Source: Candidatus Aminicenantota bacterium
GTDB lineage: Bacteria; Acidobacteriota; Aminicenantia; Aminicenantales; UBA8522
Length of the DNA: 7,764 nucleotides
Assembly: GCA_016934895.1 (NCBI GenBank)
Contig: JAFGRZ010000057.1
Span: 1 to 7,764 of the forward strand
Direction: 5' to 3'
Shown here: piece after piece, positions 6,768 to 7,764 of the stretch
How the letters are laid out: every line of letters begins with the position of its first letter
Numbering within the stretch: position 1 is the stretch's first letter
Position numbers and translations under genes: made by a program
Notes under the pieces: model-generated
Told to the model about the DNA's origin: nothing
Databases searched by the model: none
The model's input: the letters and a program-made list of their open reading frames with translations, nothing else

Positions 6768-7764
6768 GAGTCCGGATTCTCTATGCCGTCCTTGCGGGCC
6801 TCCTGATCGGCCCGCCGGCTTTCCCGCAGTATAAACTGAACGGTTTTCTGTCCGCCCGCTATGAGAAGGGGAAGGCGGAAGCGGATTATCCCGAAGGGAC
6901 GTTCGGCTGGGTTAAGGCGGGCTTGCTGTTCACCGGCCGCGTCGAGAGCGTCTTCAATTACGGCCTCGAGGTCCAGCTCAAGTCGGAGAACCGGGCGGAG
7001 ATCGAAGAAGCCTGGGTCGGGATCAATCCCGCGGAGACATTCCAGTTGAAGCTTGGCTGTTACCTCGTGCCCTTCGGCAGATATAACGCGGCCAACCGGC
7101 CCTATCAGAATCCCTTCATCCAGACGCCTTTGCCTCAGGGTGAGCTCTACCCGGACAGCTGGCGCGACATTGGAGTCCTCGCGGAGGGCCGATGGTCGTC
7201 TTTCGGCTATTCGGTGTATATGGGCAACGGCCTGCGCGAAGGCCGGGACCTGAGGGACGGCCAGCAGTTCAAGGACAATAACGGCAACAAGTCTCTCGGC
7301 GGACGGGTTTCCCTGATGCTCGGACAGGGCTTCGAAATCGCCGGCTCCTATTACAAGGGAAAATATGACGACGCCGCCGAAAGAAACTTGAAACTCTACG
7401 GCGCCGACGCTTCCTGGAGCAGCGAGAGTTTTATGCTGCTCTACGAATACGGCAAGGCCGAGCTCGACAACCCCGCCGGCTACGGGAAGGGCGCGAATGA
7501 AGGCCATTTTGCCTTGGCCGCGCTGAACATCAGCCGTTTCATGGTGCTGGCCGGCTACCAAACCCTCAAATACGAAGATCCCTATCATGGATGGGATCCC
7601 CTGGATCCCCTGCTCACCCCCGCCGGGATCGCGACGGATAGGCGGCGCTGGTCCGTCGGTCTCGCCTATTTGCCGGCCGCCGGCTTAATGCTCAAAGTCG
7701 GGTATGATTTCAACCGGGAGAAGCCGGACGAGATCGACGACGATGTTCTCCTGGCCCAGGTATC
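6764..7764 (+). CDS. Outer-membrane β-barrel, porin O/P-like (C-terminus beyond right edge)
   Basis: Partial: 333 residues are visible and the frame is still open at the edge. The N-terminus is a signal peptide (MRVRILYAVLAGLLIG, hydrophobic to about 16, probable cleavage around PAFPQ, 18-22). The mature part has alternating amphipathic strands rich in aromatic residues and Gly (such as LNGFLSARYE, YGLEVQLK, AAGLMLKVGYDF). The segment EEAWVGINPAETFQLKLG followed by PFGRYN, then DIGVLAEG, resembles phosphate-selective porin O/P (OprO/OprP-like) proteins. It ends in a probable penultimate strand (DDVLLAQV), so few residues are likely missing. The ATG overlaps the reductase stop (ATGA, 6764-6767), so it is translationally coupled. 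It has one Cys (C99). The transported solute is not evident. An outer-membrane porin at the end of a redox-stress operon is unexpected; simple co-transcription is the cautious reading. Confidence 0.85.
   Translation, partial: MRVRILYAVLAGLLIGPPAFPQYKLNGFLSARYEKGKAEADYPEGTFGWVKAGLLFTGRVESVFNYGLEVQLKSENRAEIEEAWVGINPAETFQLKLGCYLVPFGRYNAANRPYQNPFIQTPLPQGELYPDSWRDIGVLAEGRWSSFGYSVYMGNGLREGRDLRDGQQFKDNNGNKSLGGRVSLMLGQGFEIAGSYYKGKYDDAAERNLKLYGADASWSSESFMLLYEYGKAELDNPAGYGKGANEGHFALAALNISRFMVLAGYQTLKYEDPYHGWDPLDPLLTPAGIATDRRRWSVGLAYLPAAGLMLKVGYDFNREKPDEIDDDVLLAQV

Noticed and set aside
6623..7588. Minus-strand open frame of 321 codons
   Set aside because: It is antisense to the signal-peptide-bearing β-barrel gene, which is coupled to the reductase by an ATGA overlap. 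The composition looks like a shadow.

Overview
The window looks like a chromosomal, housekeeping segment of a Gram-negative, probably anaerobic or oxygen-sensitive bacterium. A signal-peptide-bearing β-barrel protein implies an outer membrane. A ferritin-like/rubredoxin/rubredoxin-reductase set is typical of anaerobes that detoxify O2 and peroxide. The sequence is GC-rich with gene-dense operons. I would guess an Acidobacteriota or Aminicenantes-like lineage, but that is an impression from protein style, not a proven assignment. I see no mobile element, CRISPR array, rRNA or tRNA.

Layout: two divergent gene blocks flank an intergenic region at about 4591-4867. The left block is on the minus strand. 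From the divergence point leftward it holds a 120-aa four-helix membrane protein (DUF6677-like), a 59-aa two-helix membrane protein overlapping it by 4 nt, ftsE, ftsX, a RodZ-like HTH/membrane protein, and the N-terminal 483 residues of an NtrY-type sensor histidine kinase that runs off the left edge. Each transcription unit has a recognisable sigma70-type promoter: before the DUF6677-like gene, before ftsE, and before the rodZ-like gene. A probable intrinsic terminator after ftsX abuts the last of these promoters.

The right block is on the plus strand. A near-perfect sigma70 promoter (TTGACA-16-TATAAT) drives a ferritin-like di-iron protein, a 53-aa rubredoxin, an NADH:rubredoxin-reductase-like flavoprotein and an outer-membrane porin-like β-barrel, which is truncated at the right edge. 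The first three make sense as an electron chain: NAD(P)H to flavoprotein to rubredoxin to di-iron peroxidase or oxygen-reducing centre. The porin start codon overlaps the reductase stop, so it belongs to the same transcript, although its role there is unclear.

The most notable signals concern translation initiation. The ftsX frame has no ATG, GTG or TTG anywhere between the upstream in-frame stop and a point deep in the protein. It does have an AUC codon 6 nt after an AAGGAGGT Shine-Dalgarno sequence inside the end of ftsE. The rodZ-like mRNA is predicted to be leaderless, since its -10 box ends only 7 nt before the ATG. The promoter-proximal minus-strand genes lack Shine-Dalgarno sequences, whereas ftsX, the ferritin-like gene and rubredoxin have strong ones.
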